This document shows positions 1 to 7,776 of a stretch of DNA of 33,039 bases, piece by piece. This DNA is from Muribaculum sp. (GTDB lineage Bacteria > Bacteroidota > Bacteroidia > Bacteroidales > Muribaculaceae): assembly GCA_023666965.1 (NCBI GenBank), contig JAMPAZ010000005.1:41445-74483 (forward strand). The letters run 5' to 3'. How positions within the stretch are numbered: position 1 is the first letter of the stretch; each line of letters opens with the position of its first letter. The notes under the pieces are model-generated. The model was given only the letters and a program-made list of their open reading frames with translations. It had not been told where the DNA came from and searched no databases. Both the position numbers and the translations under genes were made by a program.

Positions 1-548
1 CCTTAGTAAACGGAGTTGTAAAGGGGGCCGCCGGCGGGGCAATTGGCGGTGCGGCCTCCGGCTTTGCTGTCCCACTGATGTTTGGTGCCGACGTGGACGA
101 GGCATTGGACGGTATGTGGTCCGGAGCTGCAAATGGAGCATTTTATGGAGGACTAACCGGCGGAATGGTAGCTCTCAATCAAGCGAAAATGCAAAAAATA
201 AGTGTCTTCTCGGGTGAAAGACTCGAAGGACACCATACATTGCCTCGTATGATGTTGGGATATGACGATGGTCAGGAATTAGCACCTATGAGTCAATCAA
301 CACATATAGAAATCCATAAAGATATGCGTAAGTATTTAGATAGTTATGGTAAACAGCATGGGTTGGATTTGGTGCCAAGAAGAGGATACCCTGGTTCTAA
401 AATGCGGGAAGATATTGATTTACCATTACGTTTTAGATCTATAAAAAGTTTTTATGATAATTATCCATTTAAATATTACCCAGAACGAAAGTTGTTCTAC
501 GAAAATTATAAGTTGAAATGGCATATTTACCCTTTTAAAAAGAATTAA
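1..548 (+). CDS. C-terminal end of a polymorphic toxin (Rhs-like) with a GHH-type HNH nuclease tip; 5' end outside window
   Basis: The reading frame is open to the left edge (codons from base 3), so this is only the tail of a larger protein. The first ~60 residues are a Gly/Ala-rich stretch of the kind that precedes the variable tip of Rhs/polymorphic toxins. The tip carries GHHTLP followed about 30 residues later by THIEIH. That spacing fits the GHH/LHH group of the HNH/Endonuclease VII superfamily, in which the first His pair and the later His bind metal and cut nucleic acid. A small gene starts 2 bases after the stop, as an immunity gene would. The tip is AT-rich compared with the GC-richer start, the usual sign of module exchange. 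Family assignment rests on motif reading only; the delivery route (e.g. T6SS or other) cannot be seen from this fragment. Confidence 0.75.
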   Translation, partial: LVNGVVKGAAGGAIGGAASGFAVPLMFGADVDEALDGMWSGAANGAFYGGLTGGMVALNQAKMQKISVFSGERLEGHHTLPRMMLGYDDGQELAPMSQSTHIEIHKDMRKYLDSYGKQHGLDLVPRRGYPGSKMREDIDLPLRFRSIKSFYDNYPFKYYPERKLFYENYKLKWHIYPFKKN

Positions 549-550
549 TA

Positions 551-1234
551 ATGAAAGATATATATTGGTATTTGGCGAAGGCCCTTAATTGGTGGAATTC
601 AAAAGTTAGAAAATATATAGTTAAAGATAGCGCAAAACAAGTCTCATTTCCTAAAAAAGAATATGACTTTACTGGCGTTACTGTAATAGGATATAGTATG
701 TTTTGTAGGACATGTAATAATGGACACTACTTTCATAAAAGGCCAAGATATACGTTTAGCTGTCGATATTGTCATAGTATTTTACGCCGCGCATTTAATC
801 CGAAATACAGGGCACTAAAAAGCAAAGGGGATATATATGCTACGTTTGATATTTACGTAATTGTTTCGGATAAATTTAAAACCTTTTGCGATAGCAATAA
901 TTATGAAGGTCTCAATTTTACAGAGTTACCGAAATCTCCGGGATGGTATTGGTTTTACCCAACCATAGAAATTCCTATAGATTTGGAACGGTCATTGTCA
1001 AAGCGATTAGGCCCATGTGAGATTTGTGGATCAGTAAATTACTACCTTACCAAAAATATGTTTCTGAACAAAGATTTCCACATTGGAATGGATGACTTTA
1101 TTTATCGAGCCGATGTTGAATTTGGAGATGATGCAAAATCTCCTCTCATTATTGTCGGTCCAAAAACTAAAGAAAAATTGAAAGAGGCCGGTTTTAAAGC
1201 TTTAAGCTTTACTCCTATATATGGGGTCTACTAA
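551..1234 (+). CDS. Candidate immunity protein with cysteine pairs (zinc-ribbon-like)
   Basis: A 227-residue protein that starts 2 bases after the nuclease-toxin stop, so it is almost certainly co-expressed and is the natural candidate for its immunity partner. It has no signal peptide or membrane segment, as expected for a cytoplasmic protector. Cysteine pairs CRTC and CRYC lie about 20 residues apart near residues 52-75, and CEICG lies near residue 155. The first two could form a zinc ribbon. The middle part (SDKFK, then GLNF and a PGWYW segment) has the layout I associate with Imm43- and SitI6-type double-CXXCG immunity proteins, but I cannot confirm membership. Low GC matches the toxin tip. 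The immunity role is inferred from position. Confidence 0.6.
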   Translation: MKDIYWYLAKALNWWNSKVRKYIVKDSAKQVSFPKKEYDFTGVTVIGYSMFCRTCNNGHYFHKRPRYTFSCRYCHSILRRAFNPKYRALKSKGDIYATFDIYVIVSDKFKTFCDSNNYEGLNFTELPKSPGWYWFYPTIEIPIDLERSLSKRLGPCEICGSVNYYLTKNMFLNKDFHIGMDDFIYRADVEFGDDAKSPLIIVGPKTKEKLKEAGFKALSFTPIYGVY

Positions 1235-1235
1235 T

Positions 1236-1536
1236 TTTGACAACTTCATTTCCTTGAAAGACCTGGCAAAGATAGGAGTGGACGATGACTGTCGCGACAG
1301 GAGATATATATGAAATATCAGAGCTGAGCTTTCGGCGTGTTGCCAGTCTTCATGCGAACCCACCGGCACATAGCCGGTGTAATGGGAGCATCGACAGTAG
1401 GTATCGCCCCGGAACTGATTGTGGTCACCAGTTGTTTGGAAAAAATGTTTATGGGAAGTTTAAGAATCCAATTCCAATTTTTAGAAGCAAGGATGGCGGA
1501 TGGCATATAAACTATCACATGGATTTAACAAAATAA
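1236..1536 (+). pseudogene. Frame-broken fragment, probably a displaced second toxin tip
   Basis: Three pieces in different frames look coding. From 1236, a frame reads about 25 residues (NFISLKDLAKIGVDD) to a TGA near 1312. A second frame over about 1326-1509 contains AGVMGASTVGIAPELI, a small-residue hydrophobic run like those before Rhs tips. A third frame, open from 1285 to 1536, ends in GKFKNPIPIFRS and WHINYHMDLTK. No single frame contains all of it, and an 83-residue ORF starting at 1285 covers only the last part well. The best reading is an orphan toxin C-terminus left behind the primary tip, with frameshifts, followed by its own immunity gene at 1552. An intact 83-residue protein is the alternative. 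Confidence 0.45.
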
Positions 1537-1551
1537 TTAAAAGAGTTAGTT

Positions 1552-1992
1552 ATGGAAAATTATGAGGATAGCAAATATTATAGGATGAGATACTCCAGTT
1601 TTTATGCGATTATAAAGACTATAATGGAATATGTGCCGGAGAATTCATTCCTCTATGTAGGTCCCGATATATATAACTTAATTGAGGAAGACGTCGGGTT
1701 GGAATTTTTGGATTTTAACGAACCGTTAGATGATGACTTCAAATGGTATAGCGAAAGATTCGTCTTGTCAAAAACATGTAAAAATTATCTTTTAAACAAT
1801 GATAACTTTATGCTATTTTTGTCATACTTCTGTCATTATATGATTCGGGATTCGAGAAAAGTATATGTACAAGTGTTTGATGGGTGCCATTTTAACATTG
1901 ATGAATCTATACGGATTCCACAAAATTTGGTAGAAGAGTGTGAAAAATTTCTCGGCGTGGACATTACTTTCAGCGATCCCGTAACGCTATAG
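1552..1992 (+). CDS. Hypothetical protein, candidate orphan immunity protein
   Basis: A 146-residue acidic, aromatic-rich protein (many Tyr, Phe, Asp, Glu) with no signal peptide or transmembrane segment. I do not recognise the family. It begins 15 bases after the broken toxin-tip fragment, and its size, acidity and position match immunity genes kept with displaced toxin tips in Rhs-type arrays. It ends with a TAG at 1990-1992; the same frame continues with coding-like sequence for another ~55 codons. AT content is high, like the rest of the left-edge island. Function is inferred from context only. Confidence 0.55.
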   Translation: MENYEDSKYYRMRYSSFYAIIKTIMEYVPENSFLYVGPDIYNLIEEDVGLEFLDFNEPLDDDFKWYSERFVLSKTCKNYLLNNDNFMLFLSYFCHYMIRDSRKVYVQVFDGCHFNIDESIRIPQNLVEECEKFLGVDITFSDPVTL

Positions 1993-2289
1993 AAACCTAA
2001 ATGTCGTAACGGAGCGCTGTACAAAGTCGAAGACTTTGTACAGCACCGCCGGAAATTAGAGGGTGTTGCAGAACTATCCCTTCTACACAATTTATTGCCT
2101 CTTTCAGATGCGCTTTATCCAATCTTTACACAGCATGATAACGGACATTGGAACACAAATGGATTCTAATAATTCTGAAGACTATTTGAACCGCATTACA
2201 CGGTTCGTGCATCCACTGATTATCAGGATATTATCCGGATGCTCGGCTCGAGCGTCCCTGCGTTTTCGGAGTTTTGCAACGCTCTCTAA
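1993..2289 (+). pseudogene. Coding-like remnant in the frame of the preceding gene, broken by stops
   Basis: In the same frame as the gene ending at 1992, sequence continues for about 55 codons with plausible composition (YKVEDFVQHRR, then LSLLHNLLPLSDALYPIF). It stops at TAA TAA and a nearby TGA around 2167-2180, then resumes with LFEPHYTVRASTDYQDII and MLGSSVPAFSEF until a TAA at about 2287. I do not recognise a family. It may be a decayed third module of the toxin/immunity array, or chance. An overlapping forward ORF (2063-2374) in another frame looks less protein-like. Confidence 0.3.
2016..2044. repeat. Perfect 13-bp inverted repeat, 3-base loop
   Basis: GCTGTACAAAGTC at 2016-2028 and its exact complement at 2032-2044 are separated by GAA. 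It lies 24 bases after the stop of the candidate immunity gene. It lacks a following T-run, so it would be a strong hairpin but not a standard Rho-independent terminator. It may stabilise the 3' end of the toxin/immunity mRNA. Confidence 0.7.
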
Positions 2290-2349
2290 TTATAATGGGC
2301 CAAACAATTTGCAAGTAGCGCACAACTATAGCACTCTTGGTATTTGTGG

Positions 2350-2550
2350 TTACTCATCCGGAATATCTACATAGTCATCTGATGCATCCTTACTGTCATA
2401 CCAGCTTAAATACGTGATTGAGCAAAGTAGTGACGAAATTAATATAATAATAGGAACGGCCAAAAATAAGATACAGGTTAACGTGATTTCCCATGGGCCA
2501 CCTCCGCAGTCTACTACATCATATAGGCTTAGGTGTGTATATAGGGCCAT
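2350..2550 (-). CDS. Small single-pass membrane protein, unknown
   Basis: A 66-residue minus-strand ORF. Residues ~20-48 form one hydrophobic helix (ILFLAVPIIILISSLLC and on). A Gly-rich segment (CGGGPWE) precedes it and a very acidic tail (KDASDDYVDIPDE) follows. No family is recognised. Support for it being real comes from upstream: a TACCTTTG -7 box on the minus strand (complement of 2619-2626) would start a transcript near 2612, about 60 bases before the ATG. It points away from dapB and towards the toxin island. It could be an island accessory protein; no function can be assigned. Confidence 0.45.
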   Translation of the reverse strand: MALYTHLSLYDVVDCGGGPWEITLTCILFLAVPIIILISSLLCSITYLSWYDSKDASDDYVDIPDE

Positions 2551-2616
2551 AGTGATGTAATTATGAAATTATCTAACTGACTTATTTATGAATCAATAAC
2601 GAGATACATCGTATTT

Positions 2617-2658
2617 CACAAAGGTACATAAAATCCCAAGAATTTATGTACCTTTGTG
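2617..2658. promoter_or_regulatory. Palindromic divergent promoter (two back-to-back -7 boxes)
   Basis: Sixteen bases at 2617-2632 are repeated as an exact inverted copy at 2643-2658 with a 10-base spacer. Each arm contains TACCTTTG, a match to the Bacteroidetes -7 consensus TAnnTTTG. The + copy (2649-2656) points at dapB, with an expected start near 2663. The - copy (2619-2626) points at the small membrane protein. The palindrome could also be an operator or form an mRNA hairpin. Confidence 0.6.
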
Positions 2659-2676
2659 GTGTAAATGTATGATATA

Positions 2677-3426
2677 ATGAAAATAGCACTTATCGGTTAT
2701 GGGAAGATGGGCCATGCGATTGAGCGGATAGCCGTCGCAAGAGGCCATGAGATAGTCTGCAAGATTGATGCCGACAATACCGGCAACTTTGATACGGAGG
2801 CTTTCAAATCGGCCGACGTGGCCATCGAATTTACCACTCCTTCAACGGCAGTCGACAACTATCTTAAGGCATTCGACCGGGGCGTTAAAGTGGTGTCGGG
2901 CACCACCGGCTGGCTTGAGCGTGAGGCTGAAATAAAGGCACTCTGCGACGAGGGGAAGGCTACGCTATTCTGGACGTCAAACTTTTCGCTTGGAGTGAAC
3001 ATCTTTTTTGCCGTCAACCGTTATCTTGCCGCGGTTATGAGCGGATTCCCCCAGTATACCCCTTCGTTGGAGGAGATTCATCATATACACAAACTTGACC
3101 ATCCGTCAGGTACGGCCATAACTCTTGCCCAGGGCATAATTGACGAGGATTTGTCCATTACGGCATGGGAGGAGTCTGACGATGTGGCAAAAGATACGCT
3201 TAAGGTGACGGCTGTGCGTGAGGGAGAAGTCCCCGGAACGCATATCGTCAGATGGGACAGCGAGGTGGACACGCTGACCATCGAGCACAGGGCCAAGAGC
3301 CGCGAAGGGTTTGCTCTGGGTGCGGTTGTAGCCGCTGAATGGACGGCCTCGCGCAAGGGCTGGTTGACTATGGACGAGATGATGCACTCGCTCGTGTCGC
3401 GTCCGGAACTTCTTGATACACTCTAA
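2677..3426 (+). CDS. dapB: 4-hydroxy-tetrahydrodipicolinate reductase
   Basis: DapB reduces 4-hydroxy-tetrahydrodipicolinate with NAD(P)H in the diaminopimelate/lysine pathway in the cytoplasm. The N-terminus MKIALIGYGKMG is the dinucleotide-binding loop, VVSGTTGW follows in the middle, and the catalytic signature HHIHKLDHPSGTA is present with its His pair, Lys and substrate-binding SGTA. The product is 249 residues, normal for the shorter Bacteroidetes form. An in-frame ATG lies 12 bases upstream (2665). I chose 2677 because the predicted transcript starts near 2663 and family members begin MKIALIGYG. It heads a forward operon; lepB begins 15 bases after its stop. Confidence 0.95.
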   Translation: MKIALIGYGKMGHAIERIAVARGHEIVCKIDADNTGNFDTEAFKSADVAIEFTTPSTAVDNYLKAFDRGVKVVSGTTGWLEREAEIKALCDEGKATLFWTSNFSLGVNIFFAVNRYLAAVMSGFPQYTPSLEEIHHIHKLDHPSGTAITLAQGIIDEDLSITAWEESDDVAKDTLKVTAVREGEVPGTHIVRWDSEVDTLTIEHRAKSREGFALGAVVAAEWTASRKGWLTMDEMMHSLVSRPELLDTL

Positions 3427-3441
3427 ACCGGTTAATCGGCA

Positions 3442-4917
3442 ATGTACAGCAATTCAAAGAAAGACAGCATGTCTGACGACTTCAATCGCCGCCTACGTGA
3501 GACTAAGCCTACTCGATGGGTGAGGTTTGCGATTGTCGCTCTGATTTTTATAGCATGGGTGGCGTGGCTCGGCAGCTGGTGGGTGTTGATATTCCTGCCA
3601 CTTTTGTTTGACATTTATATAACAGGCTATATTCCACTGACTTGGTGGAAAAGGAGCAAGAACGCAACGGTCAGGGCGGTCATGAGTTGGGTGGATGCTA
3701 TAGTTTACGCACTGGTTTTAGTGTATTTTGTGTTCACATTTGTCGGGCAAAACTATGCCATTCCCTCATCTTCGCTTGAAAAGACTCTGCTTGTCGGCGA
3801 CTACTTGTGGGTCAATAAGATGGCTTACGGGCCGAGAGTGCCGATGACTCCAATACACTTCCCCTTGGTGCAGAACCGTCTGCCCATTGTCGACACAAAA
3901 AGCTATACCGAATGGCCAAGTTGGAAATATCGCCGACTCAAGGGATTCGGAAGCGTTGAAAGGGGTGATATTGTAGTGTTCAACTTTCCGCAGGGCGACA
4001 CCGTATGCACCAAATTTATGGAATCGCCGGAGACCTACTACGACCTTGTGAAAAAGTATGGACACTTTACTGTGAACAACAATCCGGACGTGTTTGGCGA
4101 AGTGATTCACGTGCCGGTCGACCGCAGGCAGAACTATGTTAAACGCGCTATCGGACTTCCGGGCGAGACAATCGAGATAGTGCGTGACACCATATTTATT
4201 GATGGTAAGGCAATTCCCCAGCCCGAGAATGTCCAACACAACTATTTCTTTCAAGTTAACGGTGGCTTCTCGGAGGCGGAATGGGAAAATCTCGGCATTG
4301 CCCCCGACGACCGCTTTGATTGGAATGTGGATGCCGCCACCGCACAGGCCAATGGGTTTATGATTAATCCTGACGGTACGGTCCCCAAGATATATGTAGC
4401 GCCCTTGACTCCGGCCATGCGTTCGATGCTCGATGCCGATTCAAGGGTGACGATGATCGCTAAAGCCTCGACTTTATCCATCCCTTTGTTCCCAGAAGGA
4501 GTCGCTACGGATTGGACCATCGCCGACTACGGACCTCTTTGGATACCTAAAAAGGGTGAGACCATAGTTCTCGATGCTGACACCTGGCCCCGCTATGAGC
4601 GTGTAATCCGAAATTACGAAGGCCATTCCGATGCATATATCGACAATAGCGGCGTAGTACATATCGACGGCAAGCCTGTCAAGGACTATACATTTGAAAT
4701 GGACTACTACTTTATGATGGGCGATAACCGCGACAACTCGTCCGACTCCAGATTCTGGGGATTCGTGCCTGAAGACCATATTGTAGGGAAGCCTTGGCGA
4801 GTGCTCGCGTCGTTTGACAAAGACAAGGGCTTATTTGGTGGAAAGATACGCTGGAACAGGGTATTCAAAAATGCCAATCCGGATAAGGAAGCCTTTGTTG
4901 ATTCCGAAAGTAAGTAA
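3442..4917 (+). CDS. lepB: Signal peptidase I, long Bacteroidetes form
   Basis: Membrane-bound Ser/Lys protease that removes signal peptides from exported proteins. Two or three hydrophobic segments fill residues ~26-66 and ~84-103. The catalytic Ser box follows (IPSSSLEKTLLVGD, Ser about residue 111), then the Lys box YVKRAIGLPGE (Lys about 234) and the C-terminal box GDNRDNSSDSR (about 427). The residue after the catalytic Ser is Leu rather than the usual Met. At 491 residues it is much longer than E. coli LepB; the extra length lies mainly between the Ser and Lys boxes and between Lys and the final box. The start may instead be the Met at 3469. It is in an operon with dapB and the WbqC-like gene. 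Confidence 0.93.
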   Translation: MYSNSKKDSMSDDFNRRLRETKPTRWVRFAIVALIFIAWVAWLGSWWVLIFLPLLFDIYITGYIPLTWWKRSKNATVRAVMSWVDAIVYALVLVYFVFTFVGQNYAIPSSSLEKTLLVGDYLWVNKMAYGPRVPMTPIHFPLVQNRLPIVDTKSYTEWPSWKYRRLKGFGSVERGDIVVFNFPQGDTVCTKFMESPETYYDLVKKYGHFTVNNNPDVFGEVIHVPVDRRQNYVKRAIGLPGETIEIVRDTIFIDGKAIPQPENVQHNYFFQVNGGFSEAEWENLGIAPDDRFDWNVDAATAQANGFMINPDGTVPKIYVAPLTPAMRSMLDADSRVTMIAKASTLSIPLFPEGVATDWTIADYGPLWIPKKGETIVLDADTWPRYERVIRNYEGHSDAYIDNSGVVHIDGKPVKDYTFEMDYYFMMGDNRDNSSDSRFWGFVPEDHIVGKPWRVLASFDKDKGLFGGKIRWNRVFKNANPDKEAFVDSESK

Positions 4918-4929
4918 GCTTGACCGACA

Positions 4930-5544
4930 GTGGGCACATCTCCTTTGATTAAATTCCCGGATCAAACGCTCGTCATTCCGCCCCTGTACTGCGGGAGTGT
5001 CAGAGCATACGCGGTCATGGCTATGTTCGGGAGTGTCGTGTATGACGCCGGCCGTCGTTTCAATAAGCGCGAAAAGGAGTGCCATAGATGTGTCATTGAA
5101 GGCCCTAACGGATTGCAGAGACTTACTGTACCTCTTGAAAAACCTCAACAGTGGCATTCTACCCGGCTGGCCGACGTTATGGTGTCCGCTCATGGCGAGT
5201 GGTGGCATGTCCATTGGGGAGCGATTGAGTCGGCTTACGGACGGACTCCTTTTTTTGAATATTATGCCGACGCATTGCTCCCGGCGTTTTCCGGGAAAAT
5301 AGCCACTTTAGCCGAACTTGACATGCTGATTCATCGGTTTTGTCTTGATGCCCTCGGAATTGTGTCCGCGCCTCCCTCTGAAATCGAAGTGCATCAAATG
5401 CCGCATGTCGCCGATGTTCCCTACTACCAGATATGGGCATCGCGTTTCGGGTTCACTCCCGGTCTGAGCGTGCTGGATCTGATATTCAATATGGGTCCCG
5501 AATCACCCTTGGTGCTGAAACGAATGGCTGATGCGGCATTATGA
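4930..5544 (+). CDS. WbqC-like family protein
   Basis: A 204-residue cytoplasmic protein of the WbqC-like family, often linked to surface-polysaccharide genes in other bacteria but without a settled reaction. Family features are an N-terminal IPPLYCGSV segment, FNKREKECHRC, then GPNGLQRLTVPL, and later a WGAIESAYGRTPFFEYY stretch in which an aromatic-rich core packs. The only convenient start is GTG at 4930, 12 bases after the lepB stop. Its end overlaps the glycerate kinase start by 4 bases (ATGA), so the two are translationally coupled. Confidence 0.8.
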   Translation: MGTSPLIKFPDQTLVIPPLYCGSVRAYAVMAMFGSVVYDAGRRFNKREKECHRCVIEGPNGLQRLTVPLEKPQQWHSTRLADVMVSAHGEWWHVHWGAIESAYGRTPFFEYYADALLPAFSGKIATLAELDMLIHRFCLDALGIVSAPPSEIEVHQMPHVADVPYYQIWASRFGFTPGLSVLDLIFNMGPESPLVLKRMADAAL

Positions 5545-6605
5545 AGATTGTCCTTGCATTTGATAAGTATAAAGGATGCATGACGGCGAGTCAACTTTGC
5601 AAAGTTGCCTCTAAGGCTCTGCGGTCGCGTTTCGGAGAGTCGGTTGAGATCATATCGATGCCGATGTCCGATGGCGGAGAGGGTATGAGGGACATACTCG
5701 GCAATATCTATCGAGATTGCCAGCAATCGCCATGCTTTATCGAAACAGCGGAATGGTGCGGACTGTCAGGACTCGCGCCAAACGAACGAAACCCAGCTGA
5801 GCGTTCAACATATCCGCTTGGTGAGGCAATCGTCGCGGCTCTGCGTGAGGGTGCTCGTCATTTTGTGGTGGGACTTGGCGGGTCGGCCACGAACGATGCC
5901 GGGACGGGGATGCTTCAAGCGTTGGGCTATAAGTTTTACGACCGTCGTGGACAATTAATAAAACCGTGTCTTTGCGGACGATTGCTTTCGTCGATTGCAT
6001 CAATTGATGGATCCGGAGCATTACCTGAGCTAAAAGAAGCCGACTTTACCGCGATATGCGATGTCGATGCACCTCTTTATGGCCCTAAAGGTGCCGCGTT
6101 TACATTTGCTCCGCAGAAGGGAGCATCACCCGAAATGGTGGAGATGCTCGACCGGGGGCTTCGCTGCTTTGCGAAGGTGGCCGGTGGCATTGCCGCGGAC
6201 ATTCCCGGCGACGGAGCCGCCGGTGGTCTGGGGTTTTGCCTTCGCGTCTTCATGGGTGCGCGTATGATGCCCGGGGCTGAATACGTCATGTCGGCCTACG
6301 GTTTTGACCAAGCCATCGAGGGAGCCGACATGATTATAACGGGGGAGGGGAGATCGGATCAACAGACACTCATGGGTAAAGTCCCGGCGGCTGTCCTTGC
6401 CCACGGACTTCGCTCCGGCGTCCCTGTATGCCTAATGTCGGGTGCTGTTGAGGTTTCGGCTCATCAGTCGCTTCTCCATGCAGGGTTCGCACAAGTAGTG
6501 GCAATAACGCCTGATGACATACCTTTGCCGGAAGCCACGCTCCCTGCTGTCGCCACCAAAAACCTTACCGATACTGTCCGCAATCAACTTAGACTGGCGC
6601 AGTAG
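5541..6605 (+). CDS. Glycerate kinase (GlxK/GarK family)
   Basis: ATP-dependent glycerate kinase that feeds glycerate into lower glycolysis. The 354-residue length is close to the ~370-380 of GarK/GlxK. Seen are the start MKIVLAFDKYKGCMTA, MSDGGEGM (substrate loop), VGLGGSATNDAGTGML, GAAGGLGF and ITGEGRSDQQTLMGKVP, all in family order. Whether it makes 2- or 3-phosphoglycerate cannot be read from the sequence. It is the last gene of the dapB operon and converges on the reverse gene ending at 6615, only 9 bases away, with no clear terminator between. Confidence 0.92.
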   Translation: MKIVLAFDKYKGCMTASQLCKVASKALRSRFGESVEIISMPMSDGGEGMRDILGNIYRDCQQSPCFIETAEWCGLSGLAPNERNPAERSTYPLGEAIVAALREGARHFVVGLGGSATNDAGTGMLQALGYKFYDRRGQLIKPCLCGRLLSSIASIDGSGALPELKEADFTAICDVDAPLYGPKGAAFTFAPQKGASPEMVEMLDRGLRCFAKVAGGIAADIPGDGAAGGLGFCLRVFMGARMMPGAEYVMSAYGFDQAIEGADMIITGEGRSDQQTLMGKVPAAVLAHGLRSGVPVCLMSGAVEVSAHQSLLHAGFAQVVAITPDDIPLPEATLPAVATKNLTDTVRNQLRLAQ

Positions 6606-6614
6606 CCGACAACG

Positions 6615-7529
6615 TTAAAATTTTATACCAATTCCGATATTAAAGTTTCCTCCCATGCCGTCCGTTTCCCAATCTGAATGGTATACATCTAAGTCATAAC
6701 CGACTTGAATATGAAATTTCTTGATGTCTAACCCCAATCCGATTTGCCAACTGGCTCCGAAATCGCCGTCGGCGTAGTCGTTTGCAAAAATGTACCCTAA
6801 ACTGACTCCGGTAAAAGGAGCATACGAAATATTTTCTCCGCCAAATTTGTATGTTAGCCTCAGTGGAACAGATACTTTCAATGTGCTGAAGTCGAAAGAA
6901 TCATAGAACCCGTATCCTTCCTCTTCAAAGGAAAATAAAGAATACATCGCTTTTATTCCGGTCTCCAAAAATATGGGACTCTTAGACGAAAGGCTGAATC
7001 CATGTATATATTCTATTCCTATCCCGTCTGAATTTAAATCGCTTATAGTCCAATTGTTATACGATAGCGTTACGTAGTTGTAATCAGATTTAATACTTGG
7101 CTTTATTGAGAGCCTTGAGTTATTCTTGTTTTGTGTATTTCTGGTATACCTTGTATCGACATTTTGTTGTGGACCTACAGTCATTCTGTATGTAAACAAA
7201 CTGTTGACTGGCTCGAAATTGACAGTCAGGGGTAAATAATTTTCTGAATTTATCGTAAAACCCGTAGTCCCACGCGGCACGTATAGCCAATATACACCGC
7301 CCTTATCTTCACTTTTTACAATATTGCCTTCAAACCATGGTTTCTTTGCTATAAGTCCCAGCTTTATTAGTGCGCAGACATTGTCGTTTGAGTCATAAAC
7401 TTTATATTGAGCAGCGCTCAATTCGGTGGTCTCTTCAAATTCAATCATTTCGAGTTTCTGAGCCGACATATTTAATCCTATCACGAGCAATAACGTCGCT
7501 ATGGCAGATGTTTTAATTAGTTGATTCAT
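6615..7529 (-). CDS. Secreted protein with C-terminal outer-membrane beta-barrel
   Basis: A 304-residue protein beginning with a signal peptide (MNQLIKTSAIATLLLVIGLNMSAQ, cleavage after Gln ~24). I start at this Met rather than one 39 bases upstream because the signal peptide then sits at the N-terminus. Residues ~25-110 form a small beta domain of the kind that precedes porin-like barrels (YWLYVPRGTTGFTI resembles PEGA-type modules). The second half has alternating hydrophobic strands (GIKAMYSLFSF, VSVPLRLTYKF, SWQIGLGLDI) ending GNFNIGIGIKF, with the terminal Phe typical of outer-membrane barrels. The ligand is unknown. Confidence 0.75.
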   Translation of the reverse strand: MNQLIKTSAIATLLLVIGLNMSAQKLEMIEFEETTELSAAQYKVYDSNDNVCALIKLGLIAKKPWFEGNIVKSEDKGGVYWLYVPRGTTGFTINSENYLPLTVNFEPVNSLFTYRMTVGPQQNVDTRYTRNTQNKNNSRLSIKPSIKSDYNYVTLSYNNWTISDLNSDGIGIEYIHGFSLSSKSPIFLETGIKAMYSLFSFEEEGYGFYDSFDFSTLKVSVPLRLTYKFGGENISYAPFTGVSLGYIFANDYADGDFGASWQIGLGLDIKKFHIQVGYDLDVYHSDWETDGMGGNFNIGIGIKF

Positions 7530-7583
7530 GTGATATTTTGTATTGGTTATTGAACTGAGCATTCGCACAATTTATGATATTTG

Positions 7584-7591
7584 CAAAGTTA
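7584..7591 (-). promoter_or_regulatory. -7 promoter box for the beta-barrel gene
   Basis: The minus strand reads TAACTTTG here, an exact TAnnTTTG match, placing a transcript start about 45-50 bases before the chosen ATG at 7529. Confidence 0.55.
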
Positions 7592-7740
7592 AGCTTTAAA
7601 TTCCTTACACGCAATGAATTTAAGAGCTTGGTCGAAAATAAATGTGGATTTATCGGGCCAATCTGGCGCATTTATGATGATTTTTTGTTCGGATGAAGGT
7701 AATTTTGAGTTGTGACGGCATTTATCCGAAGAGAAATGAT

Positions 7741-7748
7741 TAACTTTG
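7741..7748 (+). promoter_or_regulatory. -7 promoter box for lysS
   Basis: TAACTTTG, an exact TAnnTTTG match, lies 28 bases before the lysS ATG, giving a leader of about 20 bases. The interval 7592-7740 upstream holds no other feature I can support. Confidence 0.6.
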
Positions 7749-7776
7749 CCAATTATATGATAAATTGGCATTTAAT

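Noticed and set aside
2063-2374. Forward ORF of 103 codons
   Set aside because: Composition is unlike a protein (many Arg/Ser/Ile runs), and another frame over the same bases looks more coding-like; no promoter box or family.
3766-4254. Minus-strand ORF of 162 codons
   Set aside because: It lies wholly inside lepB, whose catalytic motifs are clear.
7589-7771. Minus-strand ORF of 60 codons between the beta-barrel gene and lysS
   Set aside because: It covers both promoter boxes and has no family or start context.
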